Below, in pieces: positions 52,610 to 62,458 of a stretch of DNA of 64,000 nt. The notes beneath the pieces are model-generated. The model worked only from the letters and a program-made list of their open reading frames with translations. It made no database searches and was not told the origin of the DNA. Within the stretch, counting starts at the first letter, position 1. Each line of letters starts with the position of its first letter. This DNA is from Mesorhizobium amorphae (GTDB lineage Bacteria > Pseudomonadota > Alphaproteobacteria > Rhizobiales > Rhizobiaceae). The translations under genes and the position numbers were made by a program. The stretch lies in contig NZ_JHQS01000062.1 in assembly GCF_014843845.1 (NCBI RefSeq), positions 62,001-126,000 on the forward strand, written 5' to 3'.

Positions 52610-54295
52610 ATGGATCATTTCGACCTCGGCTCTTACCGGCGTCCCATCTCCACCCATTCGGCGGAGACGCAGCGCTGGTTCGATATCGGGCTGAACTGGT
52701 GCTACGGCTTCAATCACGAAGAAGGGATAAGATGTTTCGAGAAGGCGCTGGAAACGGACCCTGACTGCGCCTTCGTGCACTGGGGCATCGCTTATGCCGC
52801 CGGACCTTTCTACAATCTGACCTGGAAGGAGCATGGCGAGGCCGAGGCGAACAGGGCGACGAAACTGTGCTTCGAGCATGTCCAGCTTGCGCGCGCCAAT
52901 ACCGATCAGGCGAGCACGGTCGAAAGGCGGCTGATCGAGGCGCTGGCCTGCCGGTTCCAGAAGCCGCAGCGTGTTACGCCGGCGGAATTCGAGCAATGGG
53001 ACGATGCCTATGCCGCGGAGATGCGCCGCGTCTATGCAGACTTCCCTAACGACCATGACGTGATGGCGCTCACCGTCGAGGCGCTGATGATGCGCACCGT
53101 GCGGCGGCTGTGGAACCTCAAGACCGGCCAGCCGGCGCCGAATTCGGATGTGCTGGAGGCGTTGGAGGTTTGCGAGCGCTCGATCCGGTTATCGGACGAG
53201 GCCGGTGTCGCGCAGCATCCGGCGATCATCCATCTGCACATCCATCTCCTGGAGATGTCGACCCAGCCGGAACGCGGCATGCGTTCCGCCGACCGGCTCG
53301 GCACGATGTGTCCGGATGCCGGGCACATGAACCACATGCCGGGCCATATCTATGTACTCTGCGGCGAATACGAGAAGGCAAAGCTCGCCAGCGAAAAGGC
53401 GGTACGCGCCAACGACCTCTATCTCGCCTATGCGCAGGAGACTTCCTACTACCTGCTCGGCTGCTGCCACGACCTGCATCTGATGATGTTCACCTGCATG
53501 TTCCTCGGCCAGTACCAGCCGGCGCTGTGGGCGGCCGACAAGGTGCGCAGCCTGGTGACGCGCGATGTCGTCAGCATCCCCGACCGGCCGAAGCTGACGC
53601 AGACGGTGGAGGGCTACCATGCCATGCGATCGCATGTGCAGGTGCGCTTCGGCCGCTGGCAGGAGATCATCGACGAGGCGATGGTTGGAGAGCCCGAACT
53701 CTATGTGCTGACCACGGCCATGCAGCACTACGCCAAGGGCGTCGCGTTTGCGACGCTGCGGGACTTCTCCGCAGCGGAACGGGAGCGCGAGCGCTTCCAC
53801 CTTCATCTGAGCCGCATACCGCCGGAGCGGCGCTTCCTCAGTAACCCGACCCGCGCCTCGCTCGCCGTCGGCGCTGCCTTGCTCGACGGCGAGCTCGCCT
53901 ACCATCAGGGCCGTCATGAGGAGGCCTACGTTCACCTTCGGCAAGCGGTCGAGCTCGACGACAATCTCTCCTACACCGAACCCTGGGCATGGATGCACCC
54001 GCCGCGCCATGCGCTGGCCGCCCTGCTTCTCGACCAGGGTCACGTTGAAGAGGCCGAGCAGGTTTATCGCGACGATCTCGGCCTCAGCGGCACGGTGCAG
54101 CGCTGTGCGCAGCATCCGGACAATGTCTGGGCGCTGCACGGGCTGGTGGAATGCCTGAAGCGCCGCGGCGAGACTGACGAGCTTCCGCTGCTGCAGGCGA
54201 GGCTCGCCGCCGCGCTGGCCAGAACGGACGTACCGATCACCTCGTCCTGCCTCTGTCGGACAAGCGTCCAGTCAGGGCACAGTTGCTGCCATTGA
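52610..54295 (+). CDS. Tetratricopeptide-repeat protein
   Basis: About 561 residues, cytoplasmic, helical. TPR-like units are seen at FDIGLNWCYGFNHEEGIRCFEKALETDPDCAFVHWG (about 22-58) and in the C-terminal part (EEAYVHLRQAVELDD, HVEEAEQVYRDD). It resembles TTC38-like TPR proteins. Enzymatic function is not evident. ATG 52610 is used; the frame opens at 52571 without a ribosome site. It is downstream of the FAD enzyme in the same direction and may be part of the operon. Confidence 0.75.
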   Translation: MDHFDLGSYRRPISTHSAETQRWFDIGLNWCYGFNHEEGIRCFEKALETDPDCAFVHWGIAYAAGPFYNLTWKEHGEAEANRATKLCFEHVQLARANTDQASTVERRLIEALACRFQKPQRVTPAEFEQWDDAYAAEMRRVYADFPNDHDVMALTVEALMMRTVRRLWNLKTGQPAPNSDVLEALEVCERSIRLSDEAGVAQHPAIIHLHIHLLEMSTQPERGMRSADRLGTMCPDAGHMNHMPGHIYVLCGEYEKAKLASEKAVRANDLYLAYAQETSYYLLGCCHDLHLMMFTCMFLGQYQPALWAADKVRSLVTRDVVSIPDRPKLTQTVEGYHAMRSHVQVRFGRWQEIIDEAMVGEPELYVLTTAMQHYAKGVAFATLRDFSAAERERERFHLHLSRIPPERRFLSNPTRASLAVGAALLDGELAYHQGRHEEAYVHLRQAVELDDNLSYTEPWAWMHPPRHALAALLLDQGHVEEAEQVYRDDLGLSGTVQRCAQHPDNVWALHGLVECLKRRGETDELPLLQARLAAALARTDVPITSSCLCRTSVQSGHSCCH

Positions 54296-54301
54296 GGCAC
54301 C

Positions 54302-55357
54302 TCAAGTCACCTTCACCGGTGCCGCCGCTCTCAGCAGCATGCCGAACAGGTCGCGCGGTTCGTCGGGATCGGCCAGCATGTCGAGCTCCTGGTAGAGGCC
54401 GGTCGATGCCAGTTGGTCGCGGACATAGCGCAGCGCCGAAAAATCCTCGATGGCGAAGCCGACGGAATCGAACAGGGTGATCTGGCCGGGCTCGCGCCGG
54501 CCCTTTGCCACGCCGGTGATGACCTGCCACAGCTCGGTTACCGGATGGTTGGTGGGAAGCTGCTGGATCTCGCCCTCGATGCGGGTCTGCGGCGGGTATT
54601 CGACGAAAATGTCTGAGCGCAGCAGGATGTCGCGGTGCAGCTCGGTCTTGCCGGGACAATCGCCACCGACCGCGTTGATGTGGACACCGGAGCCGACCAT
54701 GTTGTCGGTGAGAATGGTGGCGTACTGCTTGTCGGCGGTGACGGTGGTGATGATCTGAGCGCCCTCGACTGCCTCCTGCGCGGTGGCGCAAGCGACCATA
54801 TCGAAGCCGAGGCCGGCGAGATTGCGGATGCATTTTTCCGTCGCCGCGCGATCAATGTCGAAGAAGCGCAATCTGCGCACGCCGAGCAGCGCCTTGAAAG
54901 CCAGCGCCTGGAATTCGGCCTGGGCGCCATTGCCGATCAGCGCCATGCAATCGGCGCCGGCAGGCGCCAGGTGCTTTGCCGCCAGCGCCGACATCGCCGC
55001 CGTGCGCAGCGCCGTCAGTATGGTCATTTCCGACAGCAGCACCGGATAGCCATTGTGGACGTCGGCCAGCATGCCGAAAGCGGTTACCGTCTGGCGGCCT
55101 TCGCGCATGTTCTTGGGATGGCCGTTGACATATTTGAAGCCATAGACCTCGCCATCGCTGGTCGGCATCAGTTCGATGACGCCCTCGGCGCTGTGCGAGG
55201 CGACGCGCGGCGTCTTGTCGAAGGCCTCCCAGCGGCGGAAGTCGTCCTCGATGTAGGCAGCAAGCTCGGTAAGAAAACGCTCGACGCCGATCTTCAGCAC
55301 CAGCTTCATCATGTGATCGACGCTGACGAAGGGAACGATGTTGAGATTAGGGATCAT
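54302..55357 (-). CDS. Ornithine cyclodeaminase family protein
   Basis: A 351-residue NAD-dependent enzyme of the OCD/mu-crystallin family, best match ornithine cyclodeaminase (L-ornithine to L-proline and ammonia). Seen: ALIGNGAQAEFQALAFK (Rossmann loop GxGxxx) and FFDIDRAATEKCIRNL, then QIITTVTADK and the GVHINAVGGDCPGKTELHRDIL region with the conserved Asp. ATG 55357 has GGGAG upstream; the frame to 55390 was rejected. Convergent with the TPR gene. Confidence 0.9.
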   Translation of the reverse strand: MIPNLNIVPFVSVDHMMKLVLKIGVERFLTELAAYIEDDFRRWEAFDKTPRVASHSAEGVIELMPTSDGEVYGFKYVNGHPKNMREGRQTVTAFGMLADVHNGYPVLLSEMTILTALRTAAMSALAAKHLAPAGADCMALIGNGAQAEFQALAFKALLGVRRLRFFDIDRAATEKCIRNLAGLGFDMVACATAQEAVEGAQIITTVTADKQYATILTDNMVGSGVHINAVGGDCPGKTELHRDILLRSDIFVEYPPQTRIEGEIQQLPTNHPVTELWQVITGVAKGRREPGQITLFDSVGFAIEDFSALRYVRDQLASTGLYQELDMLADPDEPRDLFGMLLRAAAPVKVT

Positions 55358-55561
55358 GGTCTCGCGTGCTCCCGCCTTTGCCGACGGCAATCAGTCATTG
55401 CGCTGAGCATTATACGCCTTCATCACGCAAGCGAGTGCGGGATCGCGCGGCTCAAGCGCCCAATCGCAGCGCTGGTGGCCACGAGCAGGCGCAGCCTTCA
55501 GCCACGTTCGGGCTGAAGGCCAATGTGCAGGAGCTTCATGATATGGTGAGAACGCTCCCCG

Positions 55562-56344
55562 TCAGGAGAAGATCTCCGCCAGTTCATCGACGCTGGTGCC
55601 TTCCTTGACCTGGCGCAGCTCGACATAGCTGACCGCGGCGGCGACCGACAGCACCATCGACACCACGCTCTGCACCAGCCCCTCCAGGATGGAAGCGACA
55701 GTGCCGTGAAACAGGTAGACAACCACGCCAACCGCCCCCTGGATGACCATGGCGATGATGATCAAAACCAGGAACAGGCCGAACAGCGACCAGCGGCTGC
55801 CCTTGGTCAGAGCACGGCTGCGCGACATGGAACCGAACACTCCGAGCCGCTCCTGGATCAGAACCGGCACCGACACCGACCAGCCGAGCCACAGGATGAC
55901 GCCGGGCACGATCAAGGCGATCATGGCCAGGCCCGACCCCAGAGCAACGAGGAAACCTATCGCCAGGGTCGGCAGCAAAAAGCGGGTGGCGATCTGGAGG
56001 CTGTCGCCAAGGGTCGGCCGCTTGCCGTTCAAATCCTCGATGGTGGCCCGCACAAGCGCCGACTGCAGCAGCAGCGCCAGCATGGAGCTTATGAGAACGG
56101 CAACAACCGTGATCCAGGGATTGCCAAACGCGAAGGTGGGGTCTGCCGCGGCGCCAGGATCGGTCTGCAAGATCGCTTGCATGCGCGATTCGGTCCAAAG
56201 TCGAAAAACAACCGTCGGCACACCTGAAAACAGCAAAGCCAAACCAATGCAAAGACCGATGTTGCGACCGATTACGGCAAATGTGTTGTTGAACACCCTG
56301 CCGAACTGAAATTTCTCCGGCCGTTCCATTGTCGTCGAAGTCAT
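55562..56344 (-). CDS. Multi-pass membrane protein of unknown function
   Basis: A 260-residue protein with about six helices and the pattern FGRVFNNTFAVIGRNIGLCIG at the N-terminus, followed by SALVRATIEDLNGKRPTLGDSL, resembling glycerophosphoryl-diester-phosphodiesterase membrane-domain (DUF7544/YciC-like) proteins. No catalytic site is seen. ATG 56344 is preferred with a GGGGGG stretch upstream; the frame to 56500 overlaps the divergent gene. It is divergent from the MoxR cluster and shares its promoter region. Confidence 0.7.
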   Translation of the reverse strand: MTSTTMERPEKFQFGRVFNNTFAVIGRNIGLCIGLALLFSGVPTVVFRLWTESRMQAILQTDPGAAADPTFAFGNPWITVVAVLISSMLALLLQSALVRATIEDLNGKRPTLGDSLQIATRFLLPTLAIGFLVALGSGLAMIALIVPGVILWLGWSVSVPVLIQERLGVFGSMSRSRALTKGSRWSLFGLFLVLIIIAMVIQGAVGVVVYLFHGTVASILEGLVQSVVSMVLSVAAAVSYVELRQVKEGTSVDELAEIFS

Positions 56345-56493
56345 GATGCACCCCCCGTGCTCACCGCCGCGTGTAGGTTGGCGGACTCGACAGTAAATTT
56401 GCCAAGATTGAACGTCGCCGTCCAGCCCACTTGCAATTCTTATTCTGCATTGCCACTGTCGGTGCGGAACCGCAGGTTGCAGGGGGCGAGCGG

Positions 56494-57126
56494 GTGGCAA
56501 ATGCAGGGCTGGGCACAGCGGACGCCGAATGGCTGGCCAAGATGCACAAGCAGCTGCTCTCGGATGATTCGATCCAGTTCGGTCTGCCGGCCCTTGTTCA
56601 GCCTGAACCGCCCGAATGGCTGAAGCCGTTGCTGGAGATGCTGGAGCGGCTCGGTCCCTATATGATCTATCTGTTCTGGGCCGCGGTGATATCGGGTGCG
56701 GCCATCATCCTTTTGTTGATCGTGCTTGAAGTGAAAGGCATCGCCTGGCGCCTGCCGTGGCGGCGCGCGCGCAAGGAGACCGAGGCGGAAGAGGCATGGC
56801 GCCCCGACGCAGGCGCGGCCCAGATCCTGCTGTCGGAAGCGGACGCGCTTGCCGCGCGTGGCGACTATGACGAAGCGGTCCATCTCCTGCTTCGCCGCAG
56901 CGTCGCCGACATTGCCGGACGGCTGCCCGACTTCCTGCGGCCGTCGCTGACGTCGCGCGACATTGCCAATGCGCCTTCCCTGCCGGCACGCGCCCGCGGC
57001 GCGTTCAGCGAGATCGCGCGGATCGTCGAGGCCGCCCTGTTCGCCCGTCGGCCGGTCGGCGCCGAAGGCTGGCAACAGGCGCGCGGCGCTTATGAGCGAT
57101 TCGCCTTCCGGGATGCCTGGGCATGA
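56494..57126 (+). CDS. DUF4129-type membrane protein of the MoxR cluster
   Basis: About 210 residues with one transmembrane helix (AAVISGAAIILLLIVLEV) and a cytoplasmic C-terminal helical domain (DEAVHLLLRRSVADIAGRLPDFLRPSLTSRDI), the DUF4129 pattern seen in MoxR-linked operons. GTG 56494 has AGGGGG eight bases upstream; TTG 56431 would add 21 residues. It overlaps the next gene by four bases (ATGA), so it is first in a tightly coupled operon. Confidence 0.75.
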   Translation: MANAGLGTADAEWLAKMHKQLLSDDSIQFGLPALVQPEPPEWLKPLLEMLERLGPYMIYLFWAAVISGAAIILLLIVLEVKGIAWRLPWRRARKETEAEEAWRPDAGAAQILLSEADALAARGDYDEAVHLLLRRSVADIAGRLPDFLRPSLTSRDIANAPSLPARARGAFSEIARIVEAALFARRPVGAEGWQQARGAYERFAFRDAWA

Positions 57127-58328
57127 GTGCTTCGGCAGCCGAAGTTCCGTCGCAGGAACCGTTCAGCCGCAGAACGCTGTTCTGGGGTATTTTCGCCAGC
57201 CTGCTTGCGGCGGCCGGCTTCTTCCTGCTCTCCACCTATGCCCCCGATTTCCGTACGCCTGGCAATGGCGGGCCAACGCCATTGTCCAAGGGCGGCTCCG
57301 GCTATGCCGGCCTGGTGGAATGGCTGAAATTAACCGGCGAGCCACCTTCGATGGCGCGCAACGAGGACGACCTTGCCAGCGACAAATTGCTGATCGTCAC
57401 CATCTCGCCCGCGAGCGACCCGGAGGCGCTCACCCGGATACTCGATCTGCGCAAAGACCTCAGCACGCTCTTCGTGCTGCCGAAATGGCAGACGTTCCCG
57501 CTGCCGGAGCACGAAGGCTGGGAGACGAAAGTCGGGCGGCTGCCCGACACGGTCGTGAATGAATGGCTCGGCCGCATCACCAAGGCAAAGCTCGGCGTCG
57601 GCCAAAGCACGGTCGAGAAACTCGACATCGAAGACAGGCTGGTAGCCGCGCCCGAGGATATGCAGTGGGTGGCCGAGGAGCATCCGCTGATCGCGGCGGG
57701 CAACGGCAAGGCTGTTCTCACCGAACTCGCCGACAAGCCTTTCTACATCCTGACCGACCCCGACCTGATCAACAACGCTGCGCTCAAGGACCCCGACAAG
57801 GCAGCGGCGGCGCGCGACATGATCGCCTTTCTGACACCCGATGAGGGCGAGGTCATGTTCGACCTCACCCTTCACGGCGCGGGGCGCAAATACGATCTCG
57901 CCAAGCTCCTAGTCGAGCCGCCGTTCCTGGCGCTGACGCTGACCATCCTCGCCGCTTCGGCGCTGGCCTTCCTGCACGGCCTTGGCCGTTTCGGGCCACC
58001 GCGTGCCGAGGAGCGCGCTATCGCCTTCGGCAAGCGGGCGCTGGTCGACACCACGGCGATGCTGCTCAGGCGCGCCGGTCGGCTGGAGGAGCTGGGCGAC
58101 CGCTATGGCGCCCTGGCGCGGGCGCGCGCCGCGGCACTGCTCGGCGCGCCGCACGGCCTGCAGGGCGAAGCGCTCGACCACTGGCTGGATTCCCGCGACA
58201 AGGATGAAGCCGGCGGCTTTACTGTGCGCCTGCAGGCCGCAAACAATGCCAGGACCCTGGCGCAAATGCATGAGGCGGCCGAGCGGCTGCACGACTGGAC
58301 GGCAAGGAGGCTCAGTGAACGTCGATGA
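57123..58328 (+). CDS. DUF4350-type membrane protein
   Basis: A 401-residue protein with a transmembrane helix at about 17-40 and another at about 265-285, with a periplasmic domain between (LLIVTISPASDPEALTRILDLRKDLSTLFVLPKW). The position between DUF4129 and MoxR genes is typical of DUF4350. Function is unknown; it is probably part of a membrane complex. Its 3' end overlaps the MoxR start by 14 bases. Confidence 0.75.
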   Translation: MSASAAEVPSQEPFSRRTLFWGIFASLLAAAGFFLLSTYAPDFRTPGNGGPTPLSKGGSGYAGLVEWLKLTGEPPSMARNEDDLASDKLLIVTISPASDPEALTRILDLRKDLSTLFVLPKWQTFPLPEHEGWETKVGRLPDTVVNEWLGRITKAKLGVGQSTVEKLDIEDRLVAAPEDMQWVAEEHPLIAAGNGKAVLTELADKPFYILTDPDLINNAALKDPDKAAAARDMIAFLTPDEGEVMFDLTLHGAGRKYDLAKLLVEPPFLALTLTILAASALAFLHGLGRFGPPRAEERAIAFGKRALVDTTAMLLRRAGRLEELGDRYGALARARAAALLGAPHGLQGEALDHWLDSRDKDEAGGFTVRLQAANNARTLAQMHEAAERLHDWTARRLSERR

Positions 58329-59271
58329 TGTGAAGACCCTGGCGAATGCGATCAGGGAAGAGGTGGCGAAGGCGATTACGGGCCAGCATGACACGGTCGA
58401 CCTGATGCTGACCGCCTTGTTCGCCGGCGGGCATATCCTGCTCGAAGGCCCGCCGGGCACCGCCAAGACGATGACGGCGCGCTGCTTCGCGCAGGCGCTC
58501 GGCGTCGCCTATGGGCGCATCCAGTTCACACCCGACCTGATGCCCGGCGATATCGTCGGATCGAACATCTACAATTTCCAGACCGGGCAATTCACGCTGA
58601 CGCGCGGCCCGATCTTCTGCGACCTGCTGCTTGCCGACGAGATCAACCGCACGCCGCCGAAGACGCAGGCAGCGCTGCTGGAAGCCATGCAGGAACACGC
58701 CGTGACCTTCGACGGCACCACGCATTCGCTCGGCCAGAACTTCATGGTGGTGGCGACGCAAAACCCGATCGAGCATCAGGGCGTCTATCCGCTACCCGAA
58801 GCCCAGCTCGACCGCTTCCTGTTCAAGCACCGGCTGAGCTACCCCGACGCGCAGGAGGAACGCGCCATCATCATCCACCATGGCGGCGGTTCCGCCTCGC
58901 ATGACATCAAGCAATACGGCATCGAGGCGCAGACCGACCGCAAGACGCTGGAGAAGGCGCTTGCCACCGTCGGCGATGTCACGCTCGTCGACGACGTCGT
59001 CGGCTACATTGCCTCGCTGGTGCGCGCCACACGCCAAAGCCCGGAACTGGAAGTCGGCGCCAGCCCACGCGCCGGCGCAATGCTCGCCCGCGCGGCGCGC
59101 GCCAGGGCGGCGCTCGACGGCCGCGCCTATGTCATCCCCGACGACGTCAAGGCGCTCGCCGTGCCGGCTCTGCGCCACCGCGTCATTCTCTCGCCGGCGG
59201 CGCAGATCGACGGGCGGCTGGTGGAGCAGATCGTCTCCGACCTCGTCGACCAAACGGAAGCGCCGCGTTGA
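58315..59271 (+). CDS. MoxR family AAA+ ATPase
   Basis: A 318-residue AAA+ chaperone-like ATPase. Walker A GPPGTAKTM (about 43-51), Walker B LLLADEINR (about 104-112), sensor 1 VVATQNPIE and a C-terminal lid domain are seen. MoxR proteins assist assembly of protein or cofactor complexes. GTG 58315 is chosen for its ideal AAGGAGG site; the upstream frame belongs to a shadow. The stop overlaps the next start (TTGA). Confidence 0.93.
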   Translation: MNVDDVKTLANAIREEVAKAITGQHDTVDLMLTALFAGGHILLEGPPGTAKTMTARCFAQALGVAYGRIQFTPDLMPGDIVGSNIYNFQTGQFTLTRGPIFCDLLLADEINRTPPKTQAALLEAMQEHAVTFDGTTHSLGQNFMVVATQNPIEHQGVYPLPEAQLDRFLFKHRLSYPDAQEERAIIIHHGGGSASHDIKQYGIEAQTDRKTLEKALATVGDVTLVDDVVGYIASLVRATRQSPELEVGASPRAGAMLARAARARAALDGRAYVIPDDVKALAVPALRHRVILSPAAQIDGRLVEQIVSDLVDQTEAPR

Positions 59272-60578
59272 TCTATCCCAGCGGCAGAGCGATCTGGGCA
59301 GCGGCGGCAGGGGCCATCCCTGCCTTTCTGGTGGCGCTGGCATTGCCGTCGCTCTGGTATCTCGGCTTGCTGTGGATCTGCCTGCTGCTTGCCTTCCTGG
59401 CGGTGGATGCGGCCGCCGGGCGCGGACGGGCATCGCTCAGCGCCAGTCTCGACGCGCCGCCGCAGATCGGCGTCGGAGGTCGCTTCAACCTGCAGATCGC
59501 CGCTCGCTTTGCCGGCCGGCCGCGACCACTGCAGGCGCGGGTCGGGCACGATACACGGCTGGCGCCGGTCGCCGGCAGTGGCGGCGCGCTGGCTCCGACC
59601 AGGGACGGCGGAACGCTCGACCTGCAGTTCGAGGCATTGCGGCGCGGCATTGCCAGCTTCGACCGCCTGTGGCTGCGCTGGCGTGGACCGTTCGGGCTGG
59701 TCTGGAACCAGGTCGTGCTGCCGATGGACAAGAAGGTGGCGGTGCTGCCCGACGTCAGCAGTGCCCGCGACGAGGCGATCACGCTTCTGCAGCGATCGGC
59801 ACTGGCCGACGGCCATGCGCAAAGGCGAGCCGGCCAGGGTCGCGAGTTCGAGTCGCTGAAGGATTATCAGCCCGGCATGGGCCGGCGGATGATCGACTGG
59901 AAGCGCAGCGCTCGCCATGGCAAGCTTTTGGCGCGCGAATTCCGGGTCGAGGAGAACAACAACATCGTGCTCGCCATCGACAGCGGGCGCCTGATGTGCG
60001 AGCCGGTCGACGGCGTGCCGAAGGTCGACCGTGCGGTGACGGCCGCACTTTTGTCGGCCTTCATCGCGCTGAAGGGCGGCGACATGGTCAGCCTGTTCTC
60101 GTTCGATGCGCGGCCGCGTGTCACCAGCGGTTCGGTGCGCGGCTCTGCCAGCTTCGCGATGATCCAGAAGCGGGCAGCCGAGATCGACTATTCCAGCGAG
60201 GAGACCAATTTCACGCTGGCGCTGACCACGCTGTCGGCCAAGCTCGACCGGCGCTCGCTGGTCATCGTCTTCACTGATTTCGTCGACCCGATCAGCGCCG
60301 AACTGATGCTGCGCACCGTCGGCCGGCTGACCGAACGGCATCTGGTGCTGTTCATGATGATGAAGGATGTCGAGTTGGAGACGCTGGCCGACATGTCGCC
60401 CGCCTCCCCCGAAGACGTCGCGCGCGCCGTCACCGCCGGCAACCTGCTCAGGGAGCGGCAAGTGGTGATCGGCCGTCTCAGGTTGCTCGGCGCGCATGTC
60501 ATCGAGGCCAGCCATCAGCGGCTGGGCCCGGCGCTGGTCGAGCGCTACCTGCAGCTGAAGCAGGAGGATCTGTTGTGA
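59268..60578 (+). CDS. DUF58 / vWA-like protein of the MoxR cluster
   Basis: A 436-residue protein: two N-terminal transmembrane helices (about 7-45) and the DUF58 core (FESLKDYQPGMGRRMIDWKRSARHGKLLAREF), which leads into a von Willebrand A-like domain (IVLAIDSGRLM, with MIDAS Asp-x-Ser). Usually paired with MoxR. TTG 59268 overlaps the MoxR stop and has GGAAG about ten bases upstream. Confidence 0.9.
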   Translation: MIYPSGRAIWAAAAGAIPAFLVALALPSLWYLGLLWICLLLAFLAVDAAAGRGRASLSASLDAPPQIGVGGRFNLQIAARFAGRPRPLQARVGHDTRLAPVAGSGGALAPTRDGGTLDLQFEALRRGIASFDRLWLRWRGPFGLVWNQVVLPMDKKVAVLPDVSSARDEAITLLQRSALADGHAQRRAGQGREFESLKDYQPGMGRRMIDWKRSARHGKLLAREFRVEENNNIVLAIDSGRLMCEPVDGVPKVDRAVTAALLSAFIALKGGDMVSLFSFDARPRVTSGSVRGSASFAMIQKRAAEIDYSSEETNFTLALTTLSAKLDRRSLVIVFTDFVDPISAELMLRTVGRLTERHLVLFMMMKDVELETLADMSPASPEDVARAVTAGNLLRERQVVIGRLRLLGAHVIEASHQRLGPALVERYLQLKQEDLL

Positions 60579-61588
60579 CGATGCAAGCCGGCACGAACGC
60601 GGTACGCCAGTCGCTGGCCAGCTTCCGCCAGGAGCGCGAGGCCGACTGGAAGGCTTTCGAGGCGCTGCTGGCCCGCGTCGAAAAACGGGCGCCCCGCGCG
60701 CTGTCGGAAGAAGAATTGCTGTCGCTGCCCCTGCTCTACCGGTCGGCGCTGTCTTCGCTGTCGGTGGCGCGCGCGACATCGCTCGACAATGCCCTGGTCT
60801 CCTATCTCGAATCGCTCTGCCTGCGCGGCTATTTCTACCTCTATGGCGCGCGCCGCGGCCTGCGGCAGCGCATCGGCGATTTCTTCCTGCATGACTGGCC
60901 GCATGCCATACGCGACCTGTGGCGCGAGACGCTGGTGTCCGTCGGGCTGACTGCGGTAGGCGCCGGCGCCGGCTATTGGCTGGTGGCGTCCGACAAGGGC
61001 TGGTACGACGCCATCATCGCGCCTGGCCTTGCCGGCGGGCGCAATCCGGATTCGTCGGCAGAGATGCTGCGCAGCGTGCTTTATGACGGCGCCAGCAGCG
61101 AATTCCTGTCGAGCTTCGCCGCCTATCTTTTCACCCACAATACCCAGGTGGCGATCCTGGCCTTCGCGCTTGGCTTCGCCTTTGCCGTGCCCAGCGTGCT
61201 GCTCATCCTGATGAACGGCTGCATGCTCGGCGCGCTGTTCCAGGTCTATGCAGCCAAAGGGCTGGGCTTCGAACTCGGCGGCTGGCTCTCCATCCATGGC
61301 ACCACCGAGATGTTCGCTATCGCGCTGGCGGGTGCCGCCGGCATGCGGATCGGCACGCGCATCGCCTTTCCCGGCGAACTGCCCCGCATGGCGGCCGCCG
61401 CCCAGGCCGGGCGGGTGGCCGCGACGGCCATGGTCGGCGTCGTGGTTATGCTTTTGTTTGCCGGCCTGCTCGAAGGCATCGGCCGGCAGACGATCACCAG
61501 CGATGGCGTGCGCTATGCCATAGGCGGCGGCATGCTGGCGCTTTGGAGCGCCTATTTCTACCTATTCCGGCTGGTGCGGCATGGCTAG
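60575..61588 (+). CDS. SpoIIM/DUF95-type stage II sporulation protein M homologue
   Basis: A 337-residue membrane protein with an N-terminal helical soluble part (1-120) and about five to six transmembrane segments. The pattern FLSSFAAYLFTHNTQVAILAFALG and ELGGWLSIHGTTEMFAIALAGAAG are typical for SpoIIM-like proteins in non-sporulating bacteria. Function is unknown here. GTG 60575 overlaps the previous stop (GTGA). Confidence 0.88.
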   Translation: MTMQAGTNAVRQSLASFRQEREADWKAFEALLARVEKRAPRALSEEELLSLPLLYRSALSSLSVARATSLDNALVSYLESLCLRGYFYLYGARRGLRQRIGDFFLHDWPHAIRDLWRETLVSVGLTAVGAGAGYWLVASDKGWYDAIIAPGLAGGRNPDSSAEMLRSVLYDGASSEFLSSFAAYLFTHNTQVAILAFALGFAFAVPSVLLILMNGCMLGALFQVYAAKGLGFELGGWLSIHGTTEMFAIALAGAAGMRIGTRIAFPGELPRMAAAAQAGRVAATAMVGVVVMLLFAGLLEGIGRQTITSDGVRYAIGGGMLALWSAYFYLFRLVRHG

Positions 61589-62441
61589 GCGCGCTGCCTT
61601 TGTAGCGGCACGACCGTTGATCACGCCGGAGGGTGTCGATCTCAGGATCAGGCTTGCCGACGCCGGCACGCGAGCTTCCGCCTTCCTGCTCGATGTCGTG
61701 ATCATCTCGACCGCGGCGGTGGTCATCACCATCGTCGCGCTGTTCGGGTTGAGAGGCCTTGGCGCCCACGAACTGCAGCCGCTCTTCATCGTCTGGATCA
61801 TCCTGATCTTCCTGCTGCGCAATGCCTATTTCATCGCCTTCGAGGCCGGCCGGCGCGCCGCGACGCCCGGCAAGCGTATCGTCGGCATACGGGTCGCCTC
61901 GCGCAGCGGCGCGGGTCTCACGATCGATCAGGTGATAGCGCGCAATCTGATGCGCGAGATCGAGATCTTCCTGCCGCTGTCCATCCTCGCCGGGCGCGGC
62001 GGCACGGGCGTCGCCGACACGCTGACGACGATCTTCGGGCTGGTGTGGGCGCTGATGTTCGCGCTCTTCCCGCTTTTCAACCGCGACCGCCTGCGCATCG
62101 GCGACCTGTTGGCCGGCACCTGGGTGGTCGAGGCGCCGAAGCTCGCGTTGGTCGAGGATCTGTCCGCCAGACAGGATCCGGTCGCCAAAGCGTTCCATTT
62201 CAGCCAAGCCCAGCTCGACGCCTATGGCATCGCCGAACTGCACAAGCTGGAAGAGGTGCTGCGCCGCGACGATTATTTCGCACTCAGGGCCGTGGCCGAG
62301 ACGATCGGGCGCAAGATCGGCGCCGCACCACAGGCGCCGGATTCAAGGGCCTTCCTCACCGCCTACTACGGCGAGCTCAGGGCGCATCTGGAACGCAAGC
62401 TGCTGCTTGGCAACCGCAAGGCGGACAAGCATGCACGGTAG
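61581..62441 (+). CDS. RDD family membrane protein
   Basis: A 286-residue protein: N-terminal RDD domain with LADAGTRASAFLLDVVI (the R-x-x-A-x-x-x-D pattern), three helices, and GRRAATPGKRIVGIRVA (second RDD signature) followed by RIGDLLAGTWVVEAP. The C-terminal 100 residues are soluble. It overlaps the SpoIIM-like gene by eight bases and ends the MoxR operon. Confidence 0.88.
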   Translation: MARRAAFVAARPLITPEGVDLRIRLADAGTRASAFLLDVVIISTAAVVITIVALFGLRGLGAHELQPLFIVWIILIFLLRNAYFIAFEAGRRAATPGKRIVGIRVASRSGAGLTIDQVIARNLMREIEIFLPLSILAGRGGTGVADTLTTIFGLVWALMFALFPLFNRDRLRIGDLLAGTWVVEAPKLALVEDLSARQDPVAKAFHFSQAQLDAYGIAELHKLEEVLRRDDYFALRAVAETIGRKIGAAPQAPDSRAFLTAYYGELRAHLERKLLLGNRKADKHAR

Positions 62442-62458
62442 ACGCATTTTTGCTACAG

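Noticed and set aside
59127..60779. 550-codon minus-strand open frame over the DUF58 and MoxR genes
   Set aside because: It is antisense to two well-recognised genes and Arg/Gln/Asp-rich without family motifs, which is typical of GC-rich shadow frames.
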